Source: Mayamaea pseudoterrestris (Eukaryota > Bacillariophyta > Bacillariophyceae > Sellaphorales > Sellaphoraceae). From it: a stretch of DNA of 64,000 nt. The stretch's first letter is position 1; every line of letters starts with the position of its first letter. The stretch is taken from contig BROI01000002.1 in NCBI GenBank assembly GCA_027923505.1, forward strand, positions 930,001-994,000. Direction: 5' to 3'. Positions 62,500-64,000 of the stretch are shown one piece after another. The translations under genes and the position numbers were made by a program. The notes under the pieces are model-generated. The model worked only from the letters and a program-made list of their open reading frames with translations. It was not told where the DNA came from and made no database searches.

Positions 62500-64000
62500 G
62501 GGGCCATGTTCCATTTTATCTGACCAAGGTTCTTTCCTGATCTGCCTTGGTTCTGAAAGGCAAGACTGAAAGGGTCGTCGCTGCGTCGGAGCAGTATTCC
62601 CACACATTTGATACGCAAATTGCTGTCTATCGCTAACAGAAATATTAACACATAAAGCGCTACCGTAGCGCCAATTAACTTTGATTACTAAGAGCTAAAG
62701 TATTTGAATTACTGTACCCACCACACGTCGCGCTGCTAATAGGACCCATCGGCCAATCAGACTTTGAATCAATGCGCTAAATGTTGCCATGAAGCCATGA
62801 AAGCTATCGTCATACCCATCGTGGCAGCCCGACAGCCCCAATGCAACGCTTTCGGTCGTAGAATAGCCAAATATGAATCACTCCAACTTCGACAAAGAAC
62901 GACTCTCCTCGTGTCGTAAATGGCATGTCGAGCTTGACCATAAAAGGCCATCCAATGGTTTTGTGTCACCTGGCAGCCAATTTAAATATTTATCAAACAG
63001 CTTTGGCCCGTCGCAAAGAACTCTGCAACGAGAAGGTTTGCGCAGAGTGATTTCGGACGCTACGATGGTACACATCGAATACTTGCTGTATATGAATTGA
63101 CACCCCTTTTCACCACCAACACACATCGCTTGCCAAAAATGTTCGTAGTAAGACCCCAACATGCTCACGTGGGAACTGTTGAGACCCGTCGTTCCTGCAC
63201 TCTGAGAGTACTCCATCATGGTTACCAAGAAAGTCATGTATGCCATGCGCGCGCGGATATCCAAATGCGGCTCTCCGTCACCTCCCGTCAAGCGTGGAGA
63301 AGATGTTGCTAAATCGTTACAATTCTTACATGCCGACGAGCGGCAGGTGGAGCGCACCTTCCTTTATTCTGCTTGGTGCCCGCGTCGCATGCAAGACAGA
63401 CAAGTGTCAGCTATCGCATGCTGCGTCACTTTGAAGTGACTTTGTAAATTGCTTGGTACTGGTTGTTATGGCGGAAGCCATTGCTCGACGTAGTTGATTG
63501 CTGCGTGATGTAATTCTTATTGACCAACACACTCTCGAACAACCATCAAGTTTTAAAACTTCGCTTTCGATAGAACATGCACGATGAGCGTCGCGAGCGT
63601 AGAGGACAGCAGTGGCGGGAGCATGCAGAAAACCACGCAACAAAATAAATCGCCATAGAGCACAGCCGTTTACCACACCGCATCAAGCACATAAAAGAGT
63701 TCCATATAGGCCTCAATCAAGCTCATCCAAGCAGAAAATATTATTCGAAAAAAGCCGCACGTTACCGTTATAACACAGGGTCTGGCCGGCACAGAACTTG
63801 CATCGAAGAAATTTCGAGCCCGACACGCACATCGCATATGCAAGCTAAGAGCGCATCGAGCCGGACAAAGACGCACTTTTGTCGGTACAATTGCACTGGG
63901 GAGCCACACTTGTTGTACCGCCCGATGCACTGCTACACTTAACAGATAAAGTCGAATTCACAGGTACATTGGAAAGCTATGAATCACGTTTGCGAGAATG
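62500..64000. other. about 1.5 kb with no supported gene
   Basis: Largest frame is minus 63357..62878 (159 codons, GTG at its end; 122 from the ATG at 63246), with no recognisable domain. A second minus frame at 63930..63670 is Cys/Arg-rich without features. A GGCCAATCA CCAAT-type box lies near 62750. No tRNA, repeat or mobile element recognised; a gene may start beyond the window. Confidence 0.4.

Noticed and set aside
62878-63357. 159-codon minus frame near the window end
   Set aside because: Non-ATG start, no domain; ATG version is only 122 codons.
63670-63930. Cys/Arg-rich minus frame
   Set aside because: Composition like random sequence and no recognisable feature.
1-64000. Search for transposons, LTR elements, viral relics and CRISPR arrays
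   Set aside because: No transposase, reverse transcriptase, integrase or capsid-like frame and no long direct or inverted repeats were noticed by eye.

Overview
The window is nuclear DNA of a photosynthetic stramenopile, most likely a diatom. The evidence is: a PsbQ'-type oxygen-evolving-complex gene with a bipartite plastid plus Tat-like leader; several leaders with the signal peptide/aromatic +1 junction typical of secondary red plastids (TerC, ABC1K, MATE, RlmI-like); a DUF6824-domain protein, a family known mainly from diatoms; an ArsB/Lsi2-like ion exporter; a GAF-like/TKL kinase; and short GT-AG introns of about 65-190 nt. No tRNA, rRNA, CRISPR array, transposon or viral relic was recognised.

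Layout: 31 genes are called with fair to good support, on both strands and densely packed. 0-10 kb: Sec24 (5' end cut by the window), a plastid-type MATE exporter, a small two-helix membrane protein, golgin-84 and a secreted BspA/DUF285 repeat protein. 10-24 kb: BSD-domain protein, CCT-domain regulator, Rad60/NIP45-type SUMO-like protein, Lsi2-like exporter, TerC, prenylated UBL3/MUB and a BT1-family transporter. 24-43 kb: GAF-like/TKL kinase, double CW-zinc-finger chromatin protein, SmD2, YJU2, mitochondrial cold-shock protein, USP48/UBP26-type deubiquitinase, DUF6824 protein, membrane-anchored M14 carboxypeptidase and MYCBP. 43-64 kb: MMAA, TrmO, PsbQ', cyclin B, PIG-S, ABC1 kinase, TMEM144-like carrier, MBOAT acyltransferase, MFSD14-like carrier and a plastid RlmI-like rRNA methyltransferase. 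The last 1.5 kb holds nothing I can defend as a gene.

This is not an operon-like locus; neighbours are mostly unrelated housekeeping genes. Some pairs share short intergenic space: MMAA and TrmO are divergent with 188 bp between their starts; YJU2 and the cold-shock gene are divergent; SmD2 and YJU2 (both spliceosomal) converge.

Most worth a second look: an in-frame TAA inside the otherwise well-formed PsbQ' gene; a long Pro/Gly-rich tail at the C-terminus of Sec24, where the family normally carries such sequence at the N-terminus; perfect TGACGTCA palindromes at the 5' end of the BSD gene and upstream of cyclin B; the Lsi2-like exporter with a strong codon-use bias; and a plastid RlmI-like enzyme with a degenerate pseudouridine-synthase-like region in front. 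I did not find a clear previously undescribed multi-gene system.
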